From Methanosphaera sp. ISO3-F5 (GTDB taxonomy: Archaea; Methanobacteriota; Methanobacteria; Methanobacteriales; Methanobacteriaceae), in contig NZ_CP118753.2 in NCBI RefSeq assembly GCF_034480035.2, forward strand, positions 2,337,486 through 2,401,485: DNA of 64,000 nucleotides, read 5' to 3'. Positions 9,401 through 17,484 of this stretch are shown piece by piece. The position numbers were made by a program, and so were the translations under genes. Numbering within the stretch: the first letter of the stretch is position 1; each line of letters starts with the position of its first letter. The notes under the pieces are model-generated. The model did no database searches. It worked only from the letters and a program-made list of their open reading frames with translations, and was not told the origin of the DNA.

Positions 9401-11627
9401 AACCATCAAATATAATATAACTTTGATTAACAATTAAATCCTTATTGAAAGTACAATTATAGAAAGCTATATTACCAGTTTCAAAAATAACATCCCCATC
9501 AAATGTGATACTATTAAAGTTAGTTTCTTCAGAACCTGCAAGTAAATACACATTAGAAGTTAAACTAATATCACTCATATCTGTTAAATTTAACGCCTTG
9601 TTAATATACATGTCATTTAGATTAGAAGTATATATTAAGATATTAGATGATGAATTAACAGTATTTAAAAGATTACCATTATTATCAAATACTTGATTAA
9701 TTTTTACAGAAGTGAAAAGAATATACGTGTTATCTTTTGGATATTCATTCATTACAATAGAATCTATGTTAGTAAAATCTTCAGAGTTAACATATCTTGA
9801 GATTGATTGAACTGTTGAATTAATCAATAATAAATAGTTTCTTATTCCAGGTCCTTTACCTGTTGGACCAACTTCGTATGGTATTATTGAGTTTTTAACA
9901 GTTAAAAAAACTCCTGATACGCCGAAGTTAAATGTTGAAAGGAAAGTAGAATTCTCTATTACTAAGTCAACTGACCAATCGTTCCAATCTTCATCAAGAC
10001 TACTAATCTCATATTCTTTATCACTTAAATTAAATACTAAAATATCACCATCTTTAAAAACATCTGCTTTAAACATATACTCTTCAAACCAATCATCATA
10101 AGTGAAATATTCTTCAACATTACTATCATTTATATAGAACACCCTTGGCATTTTTACCTCTTCATTGTTGCCTTCAGATGTAAATTCAGTACTGTTACTT
10201 ATAGCATCTTCACCATAACCATTATTACTAAGTAACTTGTTATTAGTTAGAGTATTATTTTCACCAGTTATTTTTACTGCATATTCTTCATCAGAGTATA
10301 TTTCATTGTTATTTAATGTATTGTTATTACCGGTAACTGAAACTTGATTTGCAGTATTATTTTCAAATTTAACATTATTGTTTATTGTTACTGTATCTTT
10401 GAATGTGTTGTTGTATACTGTTGCTTGGTTAATTGTTGTTTTTGTGTAAAAAGTATTATTTGTTACTATTCCTGGGAAAGATATTTCTGCAGGTGTATGT
10501 GCTCCTTCAACCGCATTATAATCAGAATATGTTATAATATTGTTTTTAAAGGTTATTGAATCAACTTCTGTTACCACCCCATATTCAGCTTCTGCATATT
10601 GATTTTTTAGTGGGATAGATGTGTCAATATAATTGTTTTCTATTATATGTCCTTTACCTGATAATGCTAAACCATAACATGTTCCATAACCATACGTGTA
10701 AAATGAACGGATTGTGTTATTTCGAATTGTTATGTTAGTAGAAGAACCCCCACCATACGTGGTGATATATAATAAATTTCCTATTATTCCTTCACTTCCA
10801 TCTCCTTCAATGGTGTTGTTTTCAATAAAACAATTTTGTGAACCGGTAATTACTACATTACTGTGTCCACCATTTGCAAAAGTTTTAAAAAAACTGTTAG
10901 CAACAGTAATATTATTCGAATTATCACGGATAGTAAATGATCCAACACCAAAACCTATATTTGATTCACAAATTGCAGTAATATTATCAATATGTACATT
11001 TTCAGTATTGCTTATATTAATCCTAGTATTATGAAAAGTTATTCCAGTAATATTAGTTCCAGCACTTCCTTCCGTTAATTGGAAAATACCATTAGTATAA
11101 CTACCGGAAGTATCAGTAGAATGTGTATCCAAATCAATGTAAGCATCACCACTAGATGAAATAATATTTAACGGTTTATTAATATTTAAAGCATATCTTG
11201 GATTATCTAATTTACCTTGAATGTCAATAGTATCCCCTTCAGTTACATTTTCATTAAATTTACCATCAGTAATATATTCATCAAAGTTGTTTGAGTTTAG
11301 TGTGATTGTTTGTGCTTCTTTTTTTATATTATTTTTCTTATTTTTTGTAATGATTTTTTCATTAACACTGCTTGTTATTTCATTATCATTTTTAGATTTC
11401 TCTGTAAGATTAATTGTATTATTACTTTTTGTTGTGTACTTTTTAGTATGTGTTACTTGATCTGAATTATCACTGTCTACAGTATTAAGTGTAGTTTGAT
11501 CAATATTAACACTTTGTATTGCTACTTCATTTACAGTATCTTCAGATACTTCTGTTGCCATTGTTACTGACATACATAGTATTAGTAGCATTCCTAGTAG
11601 AATAGTCTTGAAAAACTTACTATTCAA
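6426..11627 (-). CDS. Adhesin-like protein 1 (beta-helix, Ig-like domains, coiled-coil stalk)
   Basis: About 1,733 residues, secreted. The frame opens at ATG 11642, but that ATG overlaps a GGAGG site; TTG 11627, 8 bases after GGAGG, starts a clean signal peptide (KFFKTILLGMLLILCMSVTMA). Order: Thr/Ser/Asn-rich linker; right-handed beta-helix region with NosD-like N-N-x-I/F repeats (about residues 110-870); several Ig-like domains (about 870-1200); a Gln/Asn/Leu-rich coiled coil (about 1213-1363); four Ig-like repeats of about 95 residues, each with the TGKLxDANGK and GNKNYN motifs, to the end. No C-terminal membrane anchor or sorting signal is evident. It belongs to the adhesin-like/Asn-Thr-rich surface proteins of gut Methanobacteriales. 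Binding target unknown. Confidence 0.85.
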   Translation of the reverse strand: MNSKFFKTILLGMLLILCMSVTMATEVSEDTVNEVAIQSVNIDQTTLNTVDSDNSDQVTHTKKYTTKSNNTINLTEKSKNDNEITSSVNEKIITKNKKNNIKKEAQTITLNSNNFDEYITDGKFNENVTEGDTIDIQGKLDNPRYALNINKPLNIISSSGDAYIDLDTHSTDTSGSYTNGIFQLTEGSAGTNITGITFHNTRINISNTENVHIDNITAICESNIGFGVGSFTIRDNSNNITVANSFFKTFANGGHSNVVITGSQNCFIENNTIEGDGSEGIIGNLLYITTYGGGSSTNITIRNNTIRSFYTYGYGTCYGLALSGKGHIIENNYIDTSIPLKNQYAEAEYGVVTEVDSITFKNNIITYSDYNAVEGAHTPAEISFPGIVTNNTFYTKTTINQATVYNNTFKDTVTINNNVKFENNTANQVSVTGNNNTLNNNEIYSDEEYAVKITGENNTLTNNKLLSNNGYGEDAISNSTEFTSEGNNEEVKMPRVFYINDSNVEEYFTYDDWFEEYMFKADVFKDGDILVFNLSDKEYEISSLDEDWNDWSVDLVIENSTFLSTFNFGVSGVFLTVKNSIIPYEVGPTGKGPGIRNYLLLINSTVQSISRYVNSEDFTNIDSIVMNEYPKDNTYILFTSVKINQVFDNNGNLLNTVNSSSNILIYTSNLNDMYINKALNLTDMSDISLTSNVYLLAGSEETNFNSITFDGDVIFETGNIAFYNCTFNKDLIVNQSYIIFDGCTFNGKVTLNSTSNNIFNNNIFNSANSINIVNSRINTFENNTVNTTAEYTIIFDDDSNNNNVRYNTLIASSSFGDYSVTGGDNIVEDNNPAYSTQISIGCESQYFADDTPVITVTVNDIDNNMLVTSGYVEVYYDGYFIDKKDLVNGQTTVTLPSYVIGNYPIKVWYYDGIKYNDNVTKVNVDVVKSNVTITVDEFTAKLNEKATVAATFLNQNGNPVSDTNVTFTVGRSSYTVETVDGIATLDEMVTKEWLDSGKITVSFPSTDAYNTNSTTITLNTSKADVLVTPMVSVDGNVADVELTLSDNLGVNVTDGRIVLSTLDGQELASGRVSNGKFISNVALPEGYSDEYLVANFTGSYYYNDFVRNVKITQMLNSTVTLETNSPLYGEELVITGKLVDSKNTPIGGANLTLNLNGSKVIVTTNNDGEYTYTYTPCLGVNSLTVTFDGTVDVYGSSASKDVTIRDTDREMNEVLNRLDDLQKENDKLREQLEQLQEQNNKTSEQLDNITQANNELKEQLANQTANLTEQNKNLQGQLDNLTKDNEDLSEQLNDTKNNLTQQNKDLQEQNKELNDKLDSTAKNLTDANKALQEQNKALQDQNKQLNDKLDAILKQLEDNMAKDAVITVNSIPGAKFGQNVTISGKLSDCDGNVIASSPVSVSVGGIAQKVTTDKDGVYNLTVRASVVGDNSVVVSFDADNNYNYAENTTTFKVARQNLVLKLDSIKSVYYGDKVKITGVLSDANGKLIANTLLNLNINGKTVKVKTVAGGKFTYTVAAKTVGTNNVTVSYNGNKNYNGVSAKKTFKVYKQGLKITVNKITSTKYKNTVKVTGKLTDANGKVIMNTLVNININGKAYTAKTNNKGVYTLTLKATSIGVNNVSVSYKGNKNYKKATAKTSFKVAKQNVKVTLTGSSYSNAKATITGKLVDANNKVLMNSNVKITINNKTYTAKTNTEGTYTITKPVTTKKISLTLAYNGNKNYNAYKKTSNVTLA
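7548..7996 (-). other. Coiled-coil stalk segment inside adhesin-like protein 1
   Basis: Codes for about 150 residues beginning MNEVLNRLDDLQKEN and continuing with heptad-like Leu spacing and repeats such as LQEQNK, LNDKLD and NLT. At the DNA level it is made of short imperfect repeats (ttgttcttgtaa and variants on the plus strand). It separates the beta-helix/Ig half from the four C-terminal Ig-like repeats, like a spacer rod or oligomerisation stalk. Confidence 0.75.
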
Positions 11628-11963
11628 GATGATTTCCTCCATTATTTTTTTAATGAATGATTATAAGTTCATTTTTAATTAATTTTTTATTATAATCATT
11701 GTGGAATTTCTTGTATTCTTGAATAAATGTGGTTTTGGTATTTGTGGGAATGTTTGATGAGTTTATGTAATTTTAATAATTGGGTTATTATTGAGTTTGT
11801 GTGTCTTATGTAATCTTAGTTTATATTTTTTTGTATTTTTTTGATTTATTCTTGAATATTCATTCCATAACTTAATAATATAGGAGAAAAAGAATAGTAA
11901 TTGTATTAATTTAGGAAAATATTATATTTTGGGTTTTATATATTTTCTAAGATTAATATGGAT

Positions 11964-12030
11964 TATAGTGACAATATTTTTTTATACATGTTTCATTTTG
12001 CAAATTTCTGTAATGTTTATTGTCACTATA
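11964..12030. repeat. 13-bp perfect inverted repeat pair
   Basis: TATAGTGACAATA (11964-11976) and TATTGTCACTATA (12018-12030) are exact reverse complements, 41 bp apart. The arms lie about 340-400 bp upstream of the adhesin start. They could be a two-site operator; the spacing looks long for an RNA hairpin. Confidence 0.6.
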
Positions 12031-12081
12031 TATTAATACTAGTTCTCGTTCTTCATTATTAAGTTAATATTATATTTGTCG

Positions 12082-12094
12082 CCCCCCCCCCCCC
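12082..12094. repeat. C13 homopolymer tract
   Basis: Thirteen consecutive C on the plus strand (G13 on the adhesin sense strand), about 455 bp upstream of the adhesin 1 start and about 530 bp before the ATPase pseudogene. Such tracts are prone to slippage. Confidence 0.9.
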
Positions 12095-12621
12095 TTTAAA
12101 CTATCGAAATTATTGTAAATCATAAAACTAGCCTATATTTATTCTTTTTGGTTAAAAATATTCCATGATTTTTCCTTTTTTATTATAATTTTGTATTAGT
12201 GGATTATTGAATAAACTGTTATTTTTTATCAATTTTTTCTTAATATTAAGTATTATGGTTGAGTATTTAGTGTAAAGTTTGTATGATTAAGGTAAGTGTG
12301 CTTAATTTTATCATTTTGTTATATCTTTATAACAATATATCTTATAATGTAAGAGTTAATTGTATATTTCTTTTTCCTGAAAAGTCTTAATTAACAAGTG
12401 ACTATTAATTGTTCTAGAAAATTGATTTACTGAGAAATGGTTATATTTAAGAGTTATTGGTTATATTTTGTTTTATCTGGATTATTGCGTGTTATATTAA
12501 TTATCTTGTTTTTATGAGTAAGATTTTTATTAATATATAACTTAAAATAATTATAGTAGTATATGTTCATTATGTATGTTCAATTGAATGAAAATTACTA
12601 AATATTATGTAATTTGGAAGG

Positions 12622-13837
12622 GTGGTACTGTTGTTAGATTATATTGATTATGATAGGGAAAGTCCTTTTGTGCCTGGAAAACCTGCTCCTCCTGATTTGT
12701 TCATAGGACGTAGAAATACCATTACAAAAATTTTAAGAAATATACCTAAAGTTAAAAAAGGGAATACACAACATTTTTTTTTAACAGGAAAAAGAAGAAT
12801 GGGCAAAACCTCAGTAACAGAGTATATTAAAAGATATGTTAAAAATAATTATGATATATTCGGAGCTTACGTATCTAATAAAGGTAATAATTCAGTAGAA
12901 ACATTAACTTCCATGATTATTGAATCTATTTTTAATGAAATGCCTCAAGATTCCTTGGCAAAAAAAGTTAAAAAATGCTTTGGAGATCATGTTGAAAGTA
13001 TTGAAGTTAAAGGTAATAAAATTAATATTAAAGCTGATGATTTACTGGAAAAATCATTTAAGGATAAATTTCCTGAACATCTATCCGAAATATATGAAAG
13101 AGAATTATCCGAGGAATATGCTGGTTTACTGATTATTATAGATGATATAAAATGGATTATCTGAATCAAAAGAGTTCGTAGATTGGTATAAGAAATTTGC
13201 TGATACAATAGCTGTGAACTATGATAATTTACCATTATATTTCTTACTAGCAGGGTATCCTGAAAAATTTGAAAATATGGTTCAACAAGAAGAATCATTC
13301 GGAAGTATATTTCACTATGATTACATTGATGCTTTAACAGATGAGGAAGTATCTTCATTTTTTGAAAGCTTGTTTAACCAGGAAGGATATGAGATTAAAA
13401 AAGAAGCTTTAAACTACATGGTTAAATATTCATCAGGATTACCCTTATTAATGCAGCAAATAGGAGACTCAATATTTTGGGAATGTGAAACAACATTTAT
13501 TGATGAAAATATTGCAATAAATGGTATTTTTAAAGCTGCTGATGAAATTGGAAATAAACAGATAAAACCTGTTCTAAGTCAAATTCAAAGTGAAAATTAT
13601 GAACCCTTACTCGAAAAACTAGTTGAATTAGAACTTAGTTCATTTAAACGATCAGAACTAATTAAAATAATGAAAAATACATCAGAAAATGTGATAAAAA
13701 ATTTCTTATATAAAATGGTGGATTTAGGCATATTTGAACAGGTAGGTCATAAAAATAGTGGCTTATATAAATTTAGTAACACATTATATTATATGTATTT
13801 TTTAATCAAGAAATTTAAAAAAGATCAAATGAGATAA
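12622..13837 (+). pseudogene. Archaeal (PF01637-type) AAA ATPase, broken by one frameshift
   Basis: Two overlapping-frame pieces of one ATPase. Piece 1 (to about 13148) has the archaeal ATPase opening FIGRRNTITKIL and the P-loop TGKRRMGKTS, then a Walker B strand LLIIIDDI; after this the frame reads into a stop at 13162. Removing one A from the AAAA run at 13149-13152 restores NGLSESKEFVDWYKKFAD and joins piece 2, which runs to 13837 and ends in a winged-helix-like domain. The start is GTG 12622 or, with better spacing to GGGTGG, TTG 12631. The family (MNS-clade P-loop NTPases) is common in archaeal accessory DNA; function unknown. The frameshift may be real decay or a sequencing error in a homopolymer. 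Confidence 0.8.
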
Positions 13838-14245
13838 TAAGTTCACATACCCTTCTACACACATCCCTTTTTTGTATAAATTTTATTCAAATATTGCTGA
13901 AAGAGAAAAATAAGCATATATTTCAATAAAACAAGAACTATCTTTCAACATTAAAAAGATTAGGAAAATTTAATCCAAACTAAAACATGATATTTTTAAA
14001 TAAACTTATTAGGGAGAATTATTTAAGTAAATAATTGTACTTAAATAAAGAGACTTAATGTAATTTTATATAAGAATAGGGATTATGAAAATATATTATA
14101 TTAAATAAAATATTTCAAGACAATACATTCTAATATGGCTTGTCGAAGGAATGTTTCCCATAACCAATTAGTTTTTAAGTATATTTAAATAGGATAACAT
14201 ATATTAAGTTAATATAAAACATTATATTTTTAGAGGTGAAATATT
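13838..14245. promoter_or_regulatory. Intergenic region with two inverted repeats upstream of the antitoxin-like gene
   Basis: The first about 75 bp (to 13914) belong to the duplicated segment also found at 15262-15342. Then come an 11-bp inverted repeat (TTATTTAAGTA, 14019-14029, with its complement at 14038-14048) and a 17-bp perfect palindrome at 14200-14216. The remainder is AT-rich without an ORF. Confidence 0.55.
14200..14216. promoter_or_regulatory. Palindromic operator candidate before the antitoxin-like gene
   Basis: TATATTAA-G-TTAATATA, perfect on both arms, 29 bp before the ATG at 14246. Toxin-antitoxin operons are typically autoregulated through such a site, so an antitoxin-type repressor binding here is the natural reading; it could also include the TATA element. 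Confidence 0.5.
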
Positions 14246-14776
14246 ATGGCTGAAGGTAGAATGATTACTATTCAATCCAATTTATGTCCCTTTATTGTTG
14301 ATGTTCCTAGTTATGTGAAGGATAATAATAAAGTAGATGTTGTAGATATTAAATTACAAATTTTACTAAAAAAATGTATTGACTTGTTAAACAACCCCTT
14401 AATTTCAAATACTACAATTGATGAAAATGAAAAATATTTCTTCGAATCAGTAATAAATATGTCCGATTACATTATGAATAATGATAAAACAGATCAAAAT
14501 GTGACTTTTCTTTATGATCTATTAATATCCTTTTTTGATTTTGTTGAAAAAATAATACAACATCATAACAAGTTAATAAAACAGGATAGGTATACCCAAT
14601 TATTTGATGAATACAATTCATTATTAATATCCCAAGAAGAGCTATTTAACAAAGAAATAATTTGTGAAGATCCTGAACCATCAGAAGAGTATTTTAACAA
14701 ACTTGATACTGAAAATAAAGAGTATACTTCTTTTGAAAGTTTTGATGAATTAAAACAATATATTGATGGTGAATAA
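14246..14776 (+). CDS. Antitoxin-like protein of a RelE-type cassette (unassigned family)
   Basis: A 176-residue acidic soluble protein with no family I recognise. The N-terminus (MITIQSNLCPFIVDVPSY) looks like a small beta-rich piece, the middle is helical, and the acidic C-terminus (YTSFESFDELKQYIDGE) resembles the toxin-neutralising tail of RelB-type antitoxins. A GAGGTGA ribosome site precedes the ATG, and the stop is 4 bases before the toxin ATG, the usual antitoxin-toxin arrangement. It is about twice the usual antitoxin length. The role is inferred from position and the C-terminus only. Confidence 0.5.
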   Translation: MAEGRMITIQSNLCPFIVDVPSYVKDNNKVDVVDIKLQILLKKCIDLLNNPLISNTTIDENEKYFFESVINMSDYIMNNDKTDQNVTFLYDLLISFFDFVEKIIQHHNKLIKQDRYTQLFDEYNSLLISQEELFNKEIICEDPEPSEEYFNKLDTENKEYTSFESFDELKQYIDGE

Positions 14777-14780
14777 AAAT

Positions 14781-15031
14781 ATGAAGATTTATTATGGTAA
14801 TTTAGCTTTATCATTTTTCAAGAAAAAAAATAAAATGTTAATTAATAGAATTCTAAAGAAAATAAAATATATTAGTCAAAATCCTTATGAAAATTTTCCA
14901 GTTTTAAAAGGGAAAATAAACAATTAAAAAAAGTGAGAGTTGGACAATATAGAATAATTTTTGAAATAACTGAGGAGAGTCTTATTATTAAAGATATTAA
15001 TCATAGAAGAAATATCTATGAAAAATATTAA
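14781..15031 (+). pseudogene. RelE/ParE-superfamily toxin, frameshifted
   Basis: The first frame gives 48 residues (MKIYYGNLALSFFKKKN to PVLKGKINN) and stops at 14925. From about 14928 the next frame continues KKVRVGQYRIIFEITEE, then IIKDINHRRNIYEKY to a stop at 15029-15031. Together these match the RelE pattern: LKG, then K-V-R-V-G-x-Y-R-I-I-F-E, ending in the D-I-x-H-R-x-x-I-Y core. Adding one A near AACAATTA restores the frame. The catalytic-type Arg/His/Tyr residues are all still present, so the mutation is recent or an artefact. The family cleaves mRNA on the ribosome. Confidence 0.8.
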
Positions 15032-15110
15032 TCATAACCATAGTCATATCATATCAAGTGTATATTTAAGTAAAGTATTATGAGAACCATTTATCCATAG
15101 GGTTAACTAT

Positions 15111-15342
15111 TCATCAGAAAAATGTGATAAAAAAATTTCTTATATAAAATGGTGGATAATGGCATATTTGAACAGGTAGGTCATAAAAATAGTGGCTTAT
15201 ATAAATTTAGTAACACATTATATTACAGGCATTTCTTGATCAAGAAATTTAAAAAAGAGTAAATGACATAATAAGTACACATACCCTTCTACACACATCT
15301 TTTTTTATAATTTTTTTCAAGTATTGTTGAAAGAGAAAATTG
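15111..15342 (+). repeat. Duplicate of the ATPase 3' end and its flank
   Basis: This stretch repeats 13680-13914 closely: the last about 50 codons of the ATPase (GIFEQVGHKNSGLYKF and on) plus about 80 bp of downstream DNA including tacccttctacacacatc. Indels in A-runs break the frame, so the copy is a gene remnant. The two copies are direct repeats flanking the toxin-antitoxin cassette. Confidence 0.85.
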
Positions 15343-15493
15343 AGATATATGAAAAAGTTATTTAATCAATTCTTTTGCTTTGTGTATAAATTCTTCGGTT
15401 TGTTATAATTTTAAAGTGATAGTCTTTATTTAATAAATTAGAACAAATCTTTAATTAAAAAGGAGTTTTATAAAATATTTTATTGGAAAAATA

Positions 15494-15551
15494 TTTTATT
15501 CAATAGAATGAATAAAAAACATACCTATTTTATTCTATGAAATGAATAAAA
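15494..15551. repeat. Pair of 24-bp palindromes, 34 bp apart
   Basis: TTTTATTC-N8-GAATAAAA occurs at 15494-15517 and again at 15528-15551. Both arms are perfect in each copy. They sit in the 715-bp gene-free stretch 15032-15747, with the duplicated ATPase tail on one side and the end of the next ATPase gene on the other. They are therefore not directly upstream of any intact gene. The rest of the stretch is AT-rich with no ORF. Confidence 0.7.
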
Positions 15552-15747
15552 ATTTATTTATAAAATAAAAAAAAAGTAAATGATTAATTACTTAAATATA
15601 TACATACTTTTTCGAGAAAAGAAGAATTAAATAAATTTGATAAATTAAAAATATTATATAATAAATGTTATAATAACTTTTTAGATAAAAATTATTATAT
15701 ACATAATATATTTTTAAACCTGAACCCAATATTAAAACATGCTTATT

Positions 15748-17190
15748 TTAAATTAAGGAGAATGTTGTGTATGGGATATAAATTATGTTTTCATCTTTTA
15801 TTATAGAATCTGTTTTATCTGAGATTATTATTCCAATATCAGCATTATACTTTTTAATTGCTGATTTGATTTGTTTTTTATTTTTTTTACCTATTCCCAC
15901 TTCTATGGGTACTGGTTTGTTTGTTAAATCTTTGATTATGAAGTCTACTCCCCCTTTTTTAGGATCATAATATATTTCTATACTGTCTCCGTGTTGTTTT
16001 ATTAATTTAAAAAGTGTTGATGCTATATAATTTTCCAGTAAAATTCCAAGGTATTGTTTGTAATTGCTGGCCACATCTCCTTTCATTAAGAAAAAAGATG
16101 CTTTTATTTGTGTGGACAGAAAATAATATTCTTTTGATTTTTTTTCTCGTTTAGATGTTGAACCATATGCTTCAATAGGGAATATGAGTTGTGTTTTTTC
16201 TAATATTTCCAGTATATTTTTAACTGTATTTTTATCTATATCTAAGTTGCTTGCTAGGTTATTATTGGATAGTGTTCCAGGTTTTTGTTTTGCAATGATA
16301 TTTATTAAGCTTAATGCAGAAGTTATTGTTTTAGTATTGAAAGAATCAATTAATAGCATGTCTCTTTCTATTACCCTGTCTTTTATTTCTGAAGTCTCTT
16401 TAATGAGATCTATATGTTTTTTATATAACCCGAAGGGTAAATCACCGTATTGTATGAAAGTTTCCCATTCTTTTTTCAAGTCATTTGGCAATTTTTGAGC
16501 TATGTTAATTTGAAATGCTTTTTCTATTTTTGTGATTTTATGTGTATTTGGTGAAAATAACATTTCATATATTGTTTCTTCCATATTATAAGAAAAATCT
16601 AAATTGTATTTTATATTAAGGTATTCCTGGAAGTTTAAGGGATATATTTCTTTTTTAATAGAACGTCTTGCCATATCTGCATTCATTTCTAAATTTAATG
16701 CATTTGATCCTGTGAATATTGTAAAGACATTTACATTTTCATCAAAGACTATTTTTCCTGCAGATGCCCAATTAGGATCATATTGTGATTCATCTACAAA
16801 AATAAATAATGCTTCATCGGTGAATTGGTATTTTTCGTTTATTATCTTTATAAAAACATCAAAGAATTTCAGTAAGTTTAGATTAGGTTCATCTTTTAAT
16901 CTTTCTAAATCTAAGTATAGTACTTTTGTTGATTCAATATTTTTAGTATTTATAAGATAATCATATAATTGGTATAATATTGTTGTTTTTCCTACTCCCC
17001 TAAGTCCCGGCATTACAAAGAATTTATCAGTATTTATTTCATTTAAGAAGTTATCAATGTATTCTTTCATTTCGAAATATTCTTTTCTTTGTCTTAGATA
17101 TTTATATTCGTATTTTAATTTTGATTCTATTAATTTTGGATTGCTATTTATAAGATTTAATATGTAAGTTCTAATTTCAAATTCATCCAT
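15748..17190 (-). CDS. AAA-type ATPase with PD-(D/E)XK-like C-terminal domain (copy A)
   Basis: About 480 residues. The frame is open from 17268, but ATG 17190 has an AGGTGG site 6 bases upstream and gives the normal N-terminus MDEFEIRTY. P-loop GLRGVGKT at residues 62-69, Walker B LFIFVDESQ near 140, an arginine-rich sensor region (ADMARRSIKKEIYPL), a helix-turn-helix-like part (NNLASNLDIDKNTVKNILE), then a C-terminal domain with GGVDFII...PIEVGIGKK. That spacing matches the D...E-x-K core of DUF4143-like restriction-endonuclease folds, but the E-x-K Lys is Gly here. It is a clear paralogue of the 17870-19321 gene. Function unknown; likely cytosolic. Confidence 0.7.
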   Translation of the reverse strand: MDEFEIRTYILNLINSNPKLIESKLKYEYKYLRQRKEYFEMKEYIDNFLNEINTDKFFVMPGLRGVGKTTILYQLYDYLINTKNIESTKVLYLDLERLKDEPNLNLLKFFDVFIKIINEKYQFTDEALFIFVDESQYDPNWASAGKIVFDENVNVFTIFTGSNALNLEMNADMARRSIKKEIYPLNFQEYLNIKYNLDFSYNMEETIYEMLFSPNTHKITKIEKAFQINIAQKLPNDLKKEWETFIQYGDLPFGLYKKHIDLIKETSEIKDRVIERDMLLIDSFNTKTITSALSLINIIAKQKPGTLSNNNLASNLDIDKNTVKNILEILEKTQLIFPIEAYGSTSKREKKSKEYYFLSTQIKASFFLMKGDVASNYKQYLGILLENYIASTLFKLIKQHGDSIEIYYDPKKGGVDFIIKDLTNKPVPIEVGIGKKNKKQIKSAIKKYNADIGIIISDKTDSIIKDENIIYIPYTTFSLI

Positions 17191-17236
17191 ATTATACCAC
17201 CTATTATTATTGTTTGTTATTACACAATAAAATAAT

Positions 17237-17291
17237 TTAGTGAAAAAAATCACCAAAAATATTAACAATTAGTGAAAAAAATCACCAAAAA
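17237..17291. repeat. Two identical 23-bp repeats with internal dyad, 32 bp apart
   Basis: The 23-bp units 17237-17259 and 17269-17291 are identical. Each holds GTGA and TCAC separated by an A-run, a short dyad, followed by CACCAAAAA. A degenerate third part (ATCGCCAAAAA) begins at 17301. They start about 47 bp upstream of the copy A ATG, so autoregulation or a binding site for its own product is plausible. Confidence 0.75.
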
Positions 17292-17382
17292 AATATTGTT
17301 ATCGCCAAAAATCTAATTTTAGATAATACAGTCCTCAAGCAAATTTCCATAAAATTACTCTTTTTCTGCATTTTAATAGGAT

Positions 17383-17484
17383 TCAATTTGAAAATAAAAT
17401 ATCCAATAAACCATTAAATTGCTTCTTAGAAAGCCCACGAACAAGAATACTCTTAGTCAAACACAAATTATCATCAACACACAT
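17383..17484 (-). pseudogene. Possible gene fragment, 33 codons
   Basis: An ATG frame of 33 residues (contains LVRGLSKKQFNGLLDILF) with ordinary protein-like composition, unlike the low-complexity surroundings. No ribosome site is evident. It could be a remnant of a larger gene; no family is recognised. Confidence 0.2.

Larger units (their letters stand above)
11628..12621. promoter_or_regulatory. Divergent intergenic region with poly-C tract and inverted repeat
   Basis: Nearly 1 kb without a supported gene, between adhesin 1 (-) and the ATPase pseudogene (+). It contains a run of 13 C at 12082-12094, striking in such AT-rich DNA, and a perfect 13-bp inverted repeat, TATAGTGACAATA at 11964-11976 with its complement at 12018-12030. 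The rest is low-complexity AT. The promoters of both flanking genes must lie here, but none can be fixed with confidence. Confidence 0.55.
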
